From NCBI RefSeq assembly GCF_900109145.1, contig NZ_FNYY01000028.1, positions 1-51,540 of the forward strand: 51,540 bases of DNA. Direction: 5' to 3'. The DNA is from Marinovum algicola (lineage in GTDB: Bacteria > Pseudomonadota > Alphaproteobacteria > Rhodobacterales > Rhodobacteraceae). Both the position numbers and the translations under genes were made by a program. Positions 24,229 through 33,481 of the stretch are shown here, piece by piece. The notes under the pieces were generated by a model, which did no database searches, was not told the DNA's origin, and was given only the letters and a program-made list of their open reading frames with translations. Every line of letters begins with the position of its first letter. Within the stretch, counting starts at the first letter, position 1.

Positions 24229-26010
24229 CTAGCGGCTGATCAGTGCGTTGGCCTCTTCCATGCTCATCGGCTGCCTCGACAGCAGGATATCGATGGCCTC
24301 GTCCTCCCACGTCGCTGCCGCGTCTTGCGCCATGACGGGTGCCGGGTCCAACCGGTGATCGACAACCATGCGCGAGATCAGCAAGCGCCGCGCATCGCTG
24401 CCGTCGCGCGCCGATCTGTCGGCCTCCCAAGCCAACAGCGTGGCACTGAGTGCGTGATAGAGCATGCTCGTGGCTTGGCGGTACAGCGCTTCGCCGACAT
24501 CAGACCCGGCGACCTTCGCGGCAAAGTCGATGGCCTGGTCCGACAGCGTGTCCAGCCGGTCGCGGTAGTCCTGACTTACCAGGGTCGCCTCGGCGGTGAG
24601 GCGGTGCAGCTCATCCCTGAGCGCCAGGTGTGCGCCGCACTTGCCTACCGCGCGGCGCAGCGCGTCAATGGCGTTGATGACGCTGGTGCCTTCCCAGTTC
24701 ACCGGGACAAAGGAATCTCGCAGCAGGCGGGAATTCGTCCAATCCTCGATCACCCCGTTGCCGCCGCGTATCTCCAGCGCCTTGGTAGCCGCTTTCACGT
24801 TATCACGGTTGCTGCGCATCTTGATGGTCGGGGTGATGATCCGGGTGATCAGTTTGGCCTTTTCGCAGCCTTGCTCTTCTCGTTGCAGGACGTCGCCGCC
24901 ATAGAAGCTGGTCGACAGGGCTTGCTCGGTCCAGACCAGCAACTGCACCAGTTGCCTGCGCATCAACGGCTGATCTAACGCCGGTTTCCCGAACAGGCGG
25001 CGGGATCCCGCGAAGGCCAGAGATTCATTGAGTGCCCGGCGCATCGTGGCCGCGGCACGGACGCCGTGCGACAGGCGCGACAGGTTGACCTGATCCAACA
25101 GGATCTTGATGCCTTGGCCTTGCTTGCCTAGCATGTAAGCGACGGCACCTTCATAGATGATCTCGCCGCTGGCCAGCGACTTGCTACCCATTTTGTTTTT
25201 AAGCCGCGCGATCCGGTAGTCGTTGCGCGACCCGTCTGGCAGATCTTTGGGCACGAGGAACGCGGTCAATCCCTTGGTTCCATCCGGATCGCCCTCGACG
25301 CGCGCCAGCAGAACCGCAGCGCCGCAATCAGGGTTCGAGCAGAACCATTTCTCCCCGTGGAGGCGCCAGTCGGAACCGTCAAAGCGCGCCATAAGTTCGT
25401 TGGCGCCGACATCGGAACCGCCGGCCTTTTCCGTCATGAACTGGGCACCTTGGAGCAGTTCCTTGGGGTCGAGCGACACCATCTTGTTGCCATATTGTTC
25501 GATCAATTGCGGCGAGCCATAGCGGAAGACGAGCATCGCCGCCAATTCGGTGACCCCGATGGGGCACATCAAACCGAACTCCGCCTGCGAGAAAATGTAG
25601 TGCAAACCGAATTTCACTAGTGGCGACACCGGCGTAGGCCATCCCAGGATCGGTCTATGCGGCGCGGCATGAAGCCCGTATTGGTAAAAGCCGATCCGTT
25701 CCATTTCGCGGTAGGCCGGGTGGTATTCAATCCACTGCCTGTCCCGGCCAAAGCGGTCGCGATCGTGCAAAACGGGGGGATGCTTGTCACACAGGTCGGC
25801 GCATTCATCCAGCGTTCCGCCTGCCAAGTCGCCCAAGCGTTCGAAATGCGGCCAGAAGTGCTTCTGCTCGTCTTCGCTCAAATACAGTTTTAGAAGCGCC
25901 TGAAAGCTTGGATCAATGGTAAAGAAATTTTCTCCCCTGCAATCACCGCCAACATGATCGCTGCCATAGGCAACGGCTTCGTCGTTCTTCGAATTCTCAA
26001 TGGCTTTCAT
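24229..26010 (-). CDS. AidB-like acyl-CoA dehydrogenase
   Basis: About 593 residues when started at ATG 26010 (MKAIENSK). The open frame extends to 26121, but that would place promoter element F inside the coding sequence, so I prefer 26010. The protein is longer than standard acyl-CoA dehydrogenases and has the AidB-type N-terminal region (HPAYREMERIGFYQYG). FMTEKAGGSDVGAN and GEKWFCSNPD follow, then a C-terminal domain with EIRGGNGVIEDW and the glutamate in NWEGTSVINAID. AidB-type proteins are flavoproteins of partly uncertain substrate; some act in DNA-alkylation responses and others are catabolic dehydrogenases. The catabolic neighbours favour the latter. Confidence 0.87.
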   Translation of the reverse strand: MKAIENSKNDEAVAYGSDHVGGDCRGENFFTIDPSFQALLKLYLSEDEQKHFWPHFERLGDLAGGTLDECADLCDKHPPVLHDRDRFGRDRQWIEYHPAYREMERIGFYQYGLHAAPHRPILGWPTPVSPLVKFGLHYIFSQAEFGLMCPIGVTELAAMLVFRYGSPQLIEQYGNKMVSLDPKELLQGAQFMTEKAGGSDVGANELMARFDGSDWRLHGEKWFCSNPDCGAAVLLARVEGDPDGTKGLTAFLVPKDLPDGSRNDYRIARLKNKMGSKSLASGEIIYEGAVAYMLGKQGQGIKILLDQVNLSRLSHGVRAAATMRRALNESLAFAGSRRLFGKPALDQPLMRRQLVQLLVWTEQALSTSFYGGDVLQREEQGCEKAKLITRIITPTIKMRSNRDNVKAATKALEIRGGNGVIEDWTNSRLLRDSFVPVNWEGTSVINAIDALRRAVGKCGAHLALRDELHRLTAEATLVSQDYRDRLDTLSDQAIDFAAKVAGSDVGEALYRQATSMLYHALSATLLAWEADRSARDGSDARRLLISRMVVDHRLDPAPVMAQDAAATWEDEAIDILLSRQPMSMEEANALISR

Positions 26011-26089
26011 TTCGCTCGGTACCACAATTTCTACCTTTCCAAGCTTTTCTTGTCGTGTTTCCAGTATTAGTGGGCGTCCGAGTGCTCCG

Positions 26090-26129
26090 GCAAACGATTT
26101 AATCGCATCGGAGATTGACAAAATCTCAA
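26090..26129 (-). promoter_or_regulatory. Conserved 40-bp promoter element, site F
   Basis: Starts GCAAACGATTTAATCGCAT and ends TTGACAAAATCTCAA, pointing to the minus-strand AidB-like gene 79 bases away. Spacing is identical to the other copies. Confidence 0.75.
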
Positions 26130-26340
26130 CGCCCTGGCGTGACGATAAAGCTTTGAAACTGAATAACTTTTATGTCTGGAAGTGCACTGAGGTCTCCGCG
26201 AGGCTGGTTGAGTTTTACCGCCAGGCCGACGGAGATTGGGCGGGCCTTCCAGATGAAGGCCCGCCCGTGCAATGACGTTAGAGTGAGGCAACCGATACCG
26301 GATCAGCGCGGCACCCGTAGTCGCCAAGCCCGCGCCTCAA

Positions 26341-28578
26341 TCAGGAGAGCGCAGCTTGGATCGGCAAGGTCCGGATGCGCTTGCCCGTCAAGGTGAAAAG
26401 GGCGTTGCAGACCGCGGCCGCAATCGGAGGCGTTGCCGGTTCGCCGAGCCCGGTGGGCGCGGCGTCGCGTTCTATGAACGCCACGTCGATTTGTGGCATT
26501 TCTTGCGCCGTCAGTACCGGGTAGTCGTGGAAGTTGCTGTTGACGACGGCGCCCTCTTGCACCTCTACCTTCTCCATCAGTGCTGCGGAAAGACCGAAGG
26601 CAATGCCGCTTTCCACCTGCATGGCCGCGGACGACGGGTTGACCACGGTTCCACAATCCACCGCGCACCAAACCTTGTGCACTTTAGGCATGCCGTACTC
26701 GTCAAGCGATACCTCGGCGATCTCGCCTACGATGGTATAATGATCCTCGTGCAGCGCCACGCCCATTGCGTGTTGGCGTCCGTCATCGGCCATCCAAGGT
26801 GCGCCGCGCCAGTTCGCCATCTCGATGACCTTGTCCAGGACTGCCGCGAAGCGTGGTGATTTGCTCAGCAGACGCCTCCGGAAAGCCACCGGGTCTTCGC
26901 CGACCGCATGGGCCATTTCGTCGACGAAGGACTCGATAAAAAAGCCGTTGTGTGCGCCGCCCACCGATCGCCAAAAGCCAAGCGGCACGGCGTTCTCTTC
27001 CAGAAGGTATTCCGTGCGCTTGTTCGGAATATCGTACGGCTGGTTGGCAGAGCTGTCCATGACCGAGTGGTCAAAGGGCTGGCCTGCGGCAAATCCTGCG
27101 TGGCGCTGTGGCCCATCTCCGATGTTGATTTGTCGAAAGACGGTCGGATTGTTGTTGGCATCGAAGCCGGCCTGTAACCGCCCGAGTACCTGGGGCCGAT
27201 AAAAATCGTGCTTAGTGTCTTCCTCGCGCGTCCAGATGACCTTGATCGGACGGCCTGGGAAGCGCTTGGCAAGGCTGACTGCCTGCACGACATAGTCGGC
27301 GTTGTTCTTGCGGCCGAAAGAGCCGCCGAGATAGGGCGTGACCACCTTTACGTTTTCTGTCGGGATTGCGAGGATCTTTGACGCGACAGTGGCCACCCAG
27401 TCCGCGCTCTGATGACCCGTCCAAAGTGTGCAGCGGTCGCCCTCGTACAAAGCGGTGCAGCTCATCGGCTCCATCGCCATGTGGGCAGCGAGGGGCACTT
27501 CGTAATCGGCTTCAATTCGGATGGCTGCGTCTGCCAAGGCGGCGTCGACGTCGCCGGCCTCCTCCGCCGCTACGCCTTGTTCACCCACCCGGGATCGGAG
27601 CCGTGCCGAGAACGCTTGGTCAGAGGCCGCCTCGGCGCCGCCTTCGAATTCCACTGTGACTTCCTTAAGCGCGGACTTGGCGTGCCAGAAACTATCCGCC
27701 ACGACCGCCACCGTGCCTGTCGGATCGTTTGGCTGATGGTCCGGTGGGGCCAGCACGTAGTCGACGAAGCTGGAGGTGCCGTTGGGGATCGCCTCGACCG
27801 CCACTACCCCCGGCATTGCGAGAGCGGCGTCCTTGTCAAGCGCGCGAATGCGGCCGCCAAAGACCGGCGATTGCAGGATTGCAGCAACAAGCATGTCTGG
27901 CGGAGACGCATCAATGGCGAACTGCGCGGTACCGTTGGTTTTTTCGACCATGTCGAGCCGGTCGGTCGGCGTGCCAATCAGTTTGAAATCCGCCGACTTC
28001 TTCAGCGGAACATTAAGCGGCGGGGCGTTCTCTGCCGCTCTCGTCACGAATGTGCTGTAGGCCGCCTTGCGGCCGCTCGAAAGGTGCGAAATCTCGCCTG
28101 CTTCGGTCAGAAGCTCTTCGACGGCAATGCCCCATTCTTCTGACGCCGCCTGAAGCAGCATCGCGCGGGCAGCTGCGCCCGCCTTGCGCATGGGCATAAA
28201 TCCGTCCTTGATGGTGAGGCTGCTGCCCGTATAGCGCACGGCGCCGTCCCAATGCAGCCGATATTCAGGACCCAGCGGCGCCTCTTTCACCTTCACCTGC
28301 GCCATCGGCACATCGAGTTCTTCGGCGATCAACATTGCCAGCGAGGTATGAACGCCCTGGCCCATCTCGACGAAGGGGATAAAGACTGACACTGTCCCGT
28401 CAGGTTCAATCGCCACGAAGGCATTCAACTGCTGGCTTGCCTGCTTCTCTCCCGCCTTCAGCGCGCCGCCTTGCAGCCCGACGGTCAATACCATGGCGCC
28501 TGCGGAAATCCCGGTGCCGAGGAAGGCGCGCCGGCTGAGGCCTGACACGTTCTGTAGTTCGGAAGCCTGCCGGGTCAT
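26341..28578 (-). CDS. Molybdenum hydroxylase large subunit (isoquinoline 1-oxidoreductase beta-like)
   Basis: A 745-residue xanthine-oxidase-family subunit that binds the molybdopterin cofactor. It starts with a Tat signal (SRRAFLGTG then a hydrophobic stretch), so the folded, cofactor-loaded enzyme is probably exported to the periplasm. Motifs seen are [25 protein letters not shown], the [11 protein letters not shown] loop, and near the C-terminus GLGEPATPP, where Glu713 is the catalytic base. Such enzymes hydroxylate aldehydes or N-heteroaromatics with water as oxygen donor. The start overlaps the 2Fe-2S subunit stop as ATGA. No FAD subunit is present, so electrons would go to a cytochrome, as in the isoquinoline oxidoreductase group. 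Confidence 0.9.
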   Translation of the reverse strand: MTRQASELQNVSGLSRRAFLGTGISAGAMVLTVGLQGGALKAGEKQASQQLNAFVAIEPDGTVSVFIPFVEMGQGVHTSLAMLIAEELDVPMAQVKVKEAPLGPEYRLHWDGAVRYTGSSLTIKDGFMPMRKAGAAARAMLLQAASEEWGIAVEELLTEAGEISHLSSGRKAAYSTFVTRAAENAPPLNVPLKKSADFKLIGTPTDRLDMVEKTNGTAQFAIDASPPDMLVAAILQSPVFGGRIRALDKDAALAMPGVVAVEAIPNGTSSFVDYVLAPPDHQPNDPTGTVAVVADSFWHAKSALKEVTVEFEGGAEAASDQAFSARLRSRVGEQGVAAEEAGDVDAALADAAIRIEADYEVPLAAHMAMEPMSCTALYEGDRCTLWTGHQSADWVATVASKILAIPTENVKVVTPYLGGSFGRKNNADYVVQAVSLAKRFPGRPIKVIWTREEDTKHDFYRPQVLGRLQAGFDANNNPTVFRQINIGDGPQRHAGFAAGQPFDHSVMDSSANQPYDIPNKRTEYLLEENAVPLGFWRSVGGAHNGFFIESFVDEMAHAVGEDPVAFRRRLLSKSPRFAAVLDKVIEMANWRGAPWMADDGRQHAMGVALHEDHYTIVGEIAEVSLDEYGMPKVHKVWCAVDCGTVVNPSSAAMQVESGIAFGLSAALMEKVEVQEGAVVNSNFHDYPVLTAQEMPQIDVAFIERDAAPTGLGEPATPPIAAAVCNALFTLTGKRIRTLPIQAALS

Positions 28579-29039
28579 AGCTTTTCCTCCGTACCTGTAC
28601 GGGCCGCCCGTGCGATGGCCGCCTGGATGCGCAGGTAGGTGCCGCAGCGGCACAGGTTGCCCATGCCTTCGCGAATCTCTTCGTCCGTGGGCGACGGGTT
28701 CTCTTGCAGGAAGGCCGCGGCGGCCATGATCTGGCCCGACTGGCAATAGCCGCACTGGGGCACGTTCTCGGCGACGAATGCCTCCTGCAGAGGGTGCGGG
28801 ACTCCGCCCGACGCGAGGCCTTCGATAGTGGTGACGGACTTGTCCACGGCGTCGCCCGCAGGCGTGATGCAGGACCGCACCGCCTCGCCGTCAATATGGA
28901 CCGTGCAGCATCCGCACAGTCCCGCGCCGCATCCGAACTTGGTGCCGGTCAGGCCCGCCTGTTCCCGTATCGCCCAGAGAAGCGGCATGTTCGGATCATC
29001 GATTTCATGTATCGCGCCATTGATGCTCAGCTTGATCAT
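28575..29039 (-). CDS. 2Fe-2S subunit of molybdenum hydroxylase
   Basis: A 154-residue protein with both cluster sites of the xanthine-oxidase-family small subunit. The plant-ferredoxin type has Cys37, Cys42, Cys45 and Cys57 ([12 protein letters not shown]...RSC). The second site has CGYC (96-99) and CRC (130-132). It relays electrons from the molybdenum centre of the large subunit encoded directly downstream. It has no signal of its own and probably travels with the Tat-dependent large subunit. The start at ATG 29039 is 62 bases downstream of promoter element B. Confidence 0.93.
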   Translation of the reverse strand: MIKLSINGAIHEIDDPNMPLLWAIREQAGLTGTKFGCGAGLCGCCTVHIDGEAVRSCITPAGDAVDKSVTTIEGLASGGVPHPLQEAFVAENVPQCGYCQSGQIMAAAAFLQENPSPTDEEIREGMGNLCRCGTYLRIQAAIARAARTGTEEKL

Positions 29040-29101
29040 GGAAAGTTCCCTCGTTGGCAGTAGGTTCCGCAATCCACTGTCGTGGCCGCCCGGCCTGTTA
29101 G

Positions 29102-29141
29102 GCAATCGATTAAAGCGCATCGTCTCGTGACAAAAAATCAA
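29102..29141 (-). promoter_or_regulatory. Conserved 40-bp promoter element, site B
   Basis: Starts GCAATCGATTAAAGCGCAT and ends TGACAAAAAATCAA, pointing to the molybdenum-hydroxylase operon on the minus strand, 62 bases upstream of its start codon. TTTAAT is at the -10-like position. Confidence 0.75.
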
Positions 29142-29244
29142 TCGGGTAATAAGAAAAGTATCGGAAACTTTATTCCCTATCCTTTCCAAGGAAGCCGGTG
29201 AATCCATATTTTTCTATAGATTTCATGAAATACCTTGCCCCTTG

Positions 29245-29273
29245 CTCCGAAAAACTCCTTCGAAGGATCGGAG
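29245..29273 (-). terminator. Probable terminator after the D-2-hydroxyacid dehydrogenase gene
   Basis: CTCCGA (29245-29250) pairs with TCGGAG (29268-29273) around the palindrome TCCTTCGAAGGA (29256-29267). On the minus strand the palindrome is followed by GTTTTT, 14-40 bases after the stop of the dehydrogenase gene. Confidence 0.45.
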
Positions 29274-29286
29274 AAGCGGGGCTGAG

Positions 29287-30228
29287 TCAGTAACCCCGGC
29301 ACGCATCAAAACGATTGAGAATCTCGCGACCGTCCATGATGCGGCGCAGGTTCTCGGCCAGAGTATCAAGCTTGCGCGCCTCGGTCTCGGCACCTCCCTG
29401 CCAGGACATATGCGGCGTGATGATAAAGCGCTCATCCCCATAGGCCCAATGGCCCTCCGGCAACGGCTCAGGATCGGTGACATCTAACGTCGCCGCCGCA
29501 ACCGTCCCGGTCTCCAGGCTGCGCCGCAGCGCGTCAAGGTCAAGGATCGCGCCACGCGAGACGTTGACGAGGTGCAATCCCGGTTTCGCGGCCTGAAACA
29601 CCTTTCGACCAATACTCTTCCGAGTCTCCTCGGTCAGCGGCATGGCTATGACCAGGTGGTCGCTGAAACCCGCGAGGTCGCGCAGCGACGCGGCCGCCTT
29701 GATGCCGTCGGGCAAGGCCGTGTCAGACCGGCGATAGGCGCGTATATTCATCCCGAAGGCCAAAGCGCGGCGCGCCACTTCACCACCGATGGACCCGAAT
29801 CCGGCAATGCCGAGGGTCGCACCTTTCAGGCTGCCGACCCAGCTTGTTTCCATTGCCGAGGAAGAGCGCACCCGATGGCGTAAAAAGCCCTTTTCGTGGT
29901 TCAGCATCGCGCCCAGCACGTATTCCGCGATCACGTCCGAAGTGAAACCACGGCCACAGGATATAACGGGGACGTCAAGCACCCAGCGCGGGTACATATC
30001 CATGCCCGCAGACATCGACATGAGCATATTCACCCGACCCCAACTTGTGGGGATGGCCTCAGGCGCATCCCTCCACGCGGGCGATGGGGTCACCAGGACG
30101 ACCGTGGCCTCTGGCGATATGTCCCACGGGGTTTGTGCAATTACAGCCCGGATCGAAGTTCCGGGCACTCGAACCCTCAGCTGGGCATCAAACTCGGCAC
30201 CAATTCCGCTCGCAATGACCAATTCCAT
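29287..30228 (-). CDS. D-isomer-specific 2-hydroxyacid dehydrogenase
   Basis: A 313-residue NAD-dependent dehydrogenase, starting at ATG 30228, 10 bases after the TRAP permease stop. The nucleotide-binding motif is GFGSIGGEV (144-152). The catalytic residues of the family are present: Arg225 (VSRGAI), Glu254 (DVTDPEPLP) and His273 (TPHMSW). It interconverts a 2-oxo acid and a D-2-hydroxy acid (glyoxylate/hydroxypyruvate-reductase-like). As last gene of a TAXI-TRAP operon, it may handle the imported hydroxy or keto acid and feed the ThDP decarboxylase. The substrate is not readable. Confidence 0.88.
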   Translation of the reverse strand: MELVIASGIGAEFDAQLRVRVPGTSIRAVIAQTPWDISPEATVVLVTPSPAWRDAPEAIPTSWGRVNMLMSMSAGMDMYPRWVLDVPVISCGRGFTSDVIAEYVLGAMLNHEKGFLRHRVRSSSAMETSWVGSLKGATLGIAGFGSIGGEVARRALAFGMNIRAYRRSDTALPDGIKAAASLRDLAGFSDHLVIAMPLTEETRKSIGRKVFQAAKPGLHLVNVSRGAILDLDALRRSLETGTVAAATLDVTDPEPLPEGHWAYGDERFIITPHMSWQGGAETEARKLDTLAENLRRIMDGREILNRFDACRGY

Positions 30229-30238
30229 CGTTGGCGCC

Positions 30239-32209
30239 CTAGGGTTTCGGCCCATCGATGATATCGGACGGAGTGCCGCCATACTGGGACAGTCCACTGA
30301 TCTGCGTCACGCTGTGAGACCGGGTTGCCACGACGCCCGCTTTTAAGTGGTTGCACCACAGAATTAACGCGGCAAGCGCCAGCCCACCCGCGGTTACTAT
30401 GACAGTCCAGATACCCATACCTCCAAAAACTGCGGTTGCGGCCATGACGGCTAAACCAGCAACCATCATCGCCGCTTCGTAGAGCCAGTTCGGCACACCG
30501 CTATAAGGCGAGCGCAGCATCGACAACTTGAGCAGATAAGAGGCGACCACGGTGTTGAAGAGCGTCACCGCAATCTCCATGGGTGTCCCCTGCATCAAAA
30601 GCGCTGGATTATAGACCCATACGAAGGGCAGGATATAGGCAACGATGCCGAGCCGCATGCTTAGGAAACCGGTAGTCCACATATTTGCTTGGGCGAGGCG
30701 CGCCGCAACAATGCTGCCGATAGCAATCGGTGGTGTTACCATACTCATCAAACCGAAATAGAGAAGAAACATATGGGCGGCGATCGGCTCGACCCCAAGT
30801 TTTGTCATTGTCGGAGCCACTACTGTGACAAGCACGATGTAGACCGCGGCGGTGGGCATCCCCATCCCTAGCACAATGGCGACTAAAGCGCTCAACACCA
30901 GCAGCGCCATCAGACCATAGGCAGACGCTATATGGGTCAGTGCCAGCGAAAGCTGGAATGCGAAACCCGTGGAGTTGAGCAGGCCGATGATGACACCGGC
31001 GGCACCGCCGATCAGCATCAAGGGGCCAAGTTCACGTCCAAGGTTCACAAGCGCATTCCAGAGCTCATTCAGATCGAACCTGAATCGTATCTTGACTGCA
31101 TTGACCGCAATCATCACCCCCGACGCGATCAACGCGCAATGCCCTGGGTTCGCATTGGTCATGAACAATAAATACATCAGGACGCCCAGCGAAATCAGGA
31201 TCTCCCAGCCGTCCCGGAGGGTTTCTCTGATCGTCGGAAACTCGGAACGGTCAAGCCCCTTCTGGTTGTTCTTGTAGGCCATTGCATCGACCTTGAAAAA
31301 CAACGTTAGGAAATAGAGAAATGCCGGAATCGAGGCCGCTATGACGATCTCGGAATATGGCACTTGCAGAACTTCGGCCATGATGAACGCCGTGGCGCCC
31401 ATGATCGGCGGCGCGACTTGGCCGCCGTTCGAGGCGGTCGCCTCGATTGCTGCGGCCTGCACGCGTTTCATGCCGGTCTTTACCATCATGGGAATAGTGA
31501 AGATGCCAGTCGACATGATGTTTGCAACCGTGGAGCCGGACATCATACCGAAAAAACCGGATGCCACCACAGAAACCTTCGCAGGTCCGCCACGCCGGTG
31601 TCCGACCGCGGCCAACGCGAGATTATTGAAGAAGGTCATGCCGTTGGCAATCTCCATCGCCTTGCCGAAAATCATGAATGGCACCACCAGTGTGACGATC
31701 ACCGTCACCACCAAGCCCGGCACGCCGTTGCTGTCGGCGTAGAGATAGATGATCGTCCGCGTCGGCGCGAAGACCGACGCCTGTAACATTCCGGGTACAG
31801 CGTCGCCGAAAAAACCGTAGGCAGTGATGACCCAGACCAGTGCCGCTATGATGAGGCCCATTGACTTGCGCAGAGCCTCAGCCAGCAACAGCAAGCCGAT
31901 AAGACCTGGACCCCAAATATCTGGCGTACGGAACGCCATCGTGACCATCCACGGTTTGAAATTGTAAGCATACCAGAACCATGCCGCAGCTCCAGCCAGC
32001 GCCAGAATGACATCGATCCAGAGGTGCCGGGGAGAATAGGGATGCGCCAGCAGACCGGCAGCAACGGAAAGACCAAGGATGACAGCCACGACCTGCTGCG
32101 TAACGATCGGCATCCCGAAGGTTTGTGGCAGGTTCAAAACCCAGACAACACTCAGAACAGGCATGGAAACCAGAGCGGCCGTCAGGATAATCGATTCAAG
32201 TTTCTTCAC
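30239..32209 (-). CDS. TRAP transporter fused permease (4TM-12TM), system 1
   Basis: About 656 residues. I start at GTG 32209, which has GGAG just upstream; GTG 32221 is the alternative. The N-terminal part corresponds to the small DctQ-like subunit. From about residue 100 on comes the DctM-type 12-TM domain with the conserved segments ATASNGGQVAPPIMGATAFIM and LGMGMPTAAVYIVL. This fused form is typical of TAXI-type TRAP systems. It imports a substrate, usually a carboxylate, driven by the Na+ or H+ gradient. Its binding protein is encoded just upstream, separated by a strong 14-bp hairpin. Confidence 0.92.
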   Translation of the reverse strand: MKKLESIILTAALVSMPVLSVVWVLNLPQTFGMPIVTQQVVAVILGLSVAAGLLAHPYSPRHLWIDVILALAGAAAWFWYAYNFKPWMVTMAFRTPDIWGPGLIGLLLLAEALRKSMGLIIAALVWVITAYGFFGDAVPGMLQASVFAPTRTIIYLYADSNGVPGLVVTVIVTLVVPFMIFGKAMEIANGMTFFNNLALAAVGHRRGGPAKVSVVASGFFGMMSGSTVANIMSTGIFTIPMMVKTGMKRVQAAAIEATASNGGQVAPPIMGATAFIMAEVLQVPYSEIVIAASIPAFLYFLTLFFKVDAMAYKNNQKGLDRSEFPTIRETLRDGWEILISLGVLMYLLFMTNANPGHCALIASGVMIAVNAVKIRFRFDLNELWNALVNLGRELGPLMLIGGAAGVIIGLLNSTGFAFQLSLALTHIASAYGLMALLVLSALVAIVLGMGMPTAAVYIVLVTVVAPTMTKLGVEPIAAHMFLLYFGLMSMVTPPIAIGSIVAARLAQANMWTTGFLSMRLGIVAYILPFVWVYNPALLMQGTPMEIAVTLFNTVVASYLLKLSMLRSPYSGVPNWLYEAAMMVAGLAVMAATAVFGGMGIWTVIVTAGGLALAALILWCNHLKAGVVATRSHSVTQISGLSQYGGTPSDIIDGPKP

Positions 32210-32246
32210 AGCGTGCTCCACCGGCTACACAGCATCGTCAGAGAAA

Positions 32247-32278
32247 CATCTCCTTCCGATTTGCATCGGAAGGAGATG
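32247..32278 (-). repeat. Strong intercistronic hairpin between TAXI binding protein and permease genes
   Basis: CATCTCCTTCCGAT (32247-32260), TTGC loop, ATCGGAAGGAGATG (32265-32278): a perfect 14-bp stem. On the minus strand it follows the binding-protein stop by 15 bases and is followed by TTTCTC. It probably protects the upstream message or partly terminates, so that more binding protein than permease is made. Confidence 0.7.
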
Positions 32279-32293
32279 CAATACATTATCAGG

Positions 32294-33286
32294 TCAATTC
32301 TCTGGCTGGTTCTCTTCGTGGGCGTCGGTCCAAAGGCCCACTTCCTTGTAGAATTTGATGGCACCCGGATGATAGGGGACCGACGGATTTACGAGAGCCA
32401 GTTCGTTCTGTGCAATTCCACGCAGCGTCCCGATATCATTCTGCAAGCTACCCCAGTTGTCGTAGAGCGACTTGGTGATCGCGTAAACGTCATCTTCCGA
32501 AATCGCTTCGTTGGTGATCAGCATCGTATCGTACGAGACGATCTCCGTCTCGCCGATGATGAAAGGGTGCTTTTCACTAGGCAACGCTGTGCCTATTGTG
32601 ACGCCAGAGATCTCTTTGGCAAAAAATTCGTCGCTAGCCTCGCTACCATTGCCGATAATCCGAAGCCCACCCGGAACCGAGGCCTGCAATTCGGTCAGTA
32701 CCGGCATTGCGGTGGAGGCGGGCGCCGCGTCGGCGCGGCCTTCGACAACAGCGTTGATGCCGTCCATCAATCCGCCGCTTGTCATGAAGTTCACGTCGTC
32801 AAGCTCCAAGCCGCCGGATTTGACCATGGCTTGATTTATCATGGTCGCCGCTTGCGAGGCGGGCATGTCGCCCATGACGCGTTTGCCGCGCAGGTCGTCC
32901 GCTGTGATGATGCCGGACTCCGCTTTGGTGATAAACGCATAAGGAATATTCCAGACGCGCGCGATGCTGCGAAGCCCGGTCATAGGCTGTGGAAAGTCTC
33001 CTTTGCCTTCGTAGGCAACACCCGATTCAACGGTGGACGCCAATCCCAGTGTGATATCCCCGACGCTTATCGAGGGGAGATAGACCGACGCCCCGGTGAA
33101 AGGCTGCGCGGTCGATCGGATACCGAGTTCTTCCTGAAAAACCTTCGCGAAGCCGCTACCGATCAGATAGAAGGTCGACCCCGAAGGGTTTGTGCCGATG
33201 GTAATGTTCTTCAGCTCCGCCAGTGCCGAATGGCCGTTTCCTAATACCATGAATGCCGCAGTGGCGGCAATTTGCCAAATTTTCAA
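32294..33286 (-). CDS. TAXI-family TRAP substrate-binding protein, system 1
   Basis: A 330-residue periplasmic binding protein. The start is TTG 33286, preceded by GGAGGA at ideal spacing; it gives a short signal peptide (KIWQIAATAAFMVLGNGHSALAE). The longer open frame to 33412 is not protein-like. TAXI features are ITIGTNPSGSTFYLIGSGFAKVFQEE at the mature N-terminus, the central LRGKRVMGD segment and the C-terminal VPYHPGAIKFYKEVGLW, found in nearly all members. It captures the substrate for the permease encoded next. A partial match to the 40-bp element (33337-33356) lies upstream but lacks the dyad. Confidence 0.9.
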   Translation of the reverse strand: MKIWQIAATAAFMVLGNGHSALAELKNITIGTNPSGSTFYLIGSGFAKVFQEELGIRSTAQPFTGASVYLPSISVGDITLGLASTVESGVAYEGKGDFPQPMTGLRSIARVWNIPYAFITKAESGIITADDLRGKRVMGDMPASQAATMINQAMVKSGGLELDDVNFMTSGGLMDGINAVVEGRADAAPASTAMPVLTELQASVPGGLRIIGNGSEASDEFFAKEISGVTIGTALPSEKHPFIIGETEIVSYDTMLITNEAISEDDVYAITKSLYDNWGSLQNDIGTLRGIAQNELALVNPSVPYHPGAIKFYKEVGLWTDAHEENQPEN

Positions 33287-33481
33287 TTTTGTTCCTCCGT
33301 GGATTGATTTGGCATCACATAAATGAACTCGTTCCACAAAACGGATTAAAGAGCATCTTAAACCTCGGATGGTCCGAATAAATAAACGCAATGCGGGTAT
33401 ACCCTTGGGCATAAAAACAGAATGCCTTAGGCTTAATTGTATTACATTTTTCTTCGCTGTTTTGCTTCCGTCCGAATGGCC

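Noticed and set aside
33337-33356. Possible eighth 40-bp element upstream of TAXI-1 (ACGGATTAAAGAGCAT)
   Set aside because: Only the GATTAAA/GCAT half matches, with one extra base, and the TTGA/TCAA dyad is absent (CTCGGATGG instead).
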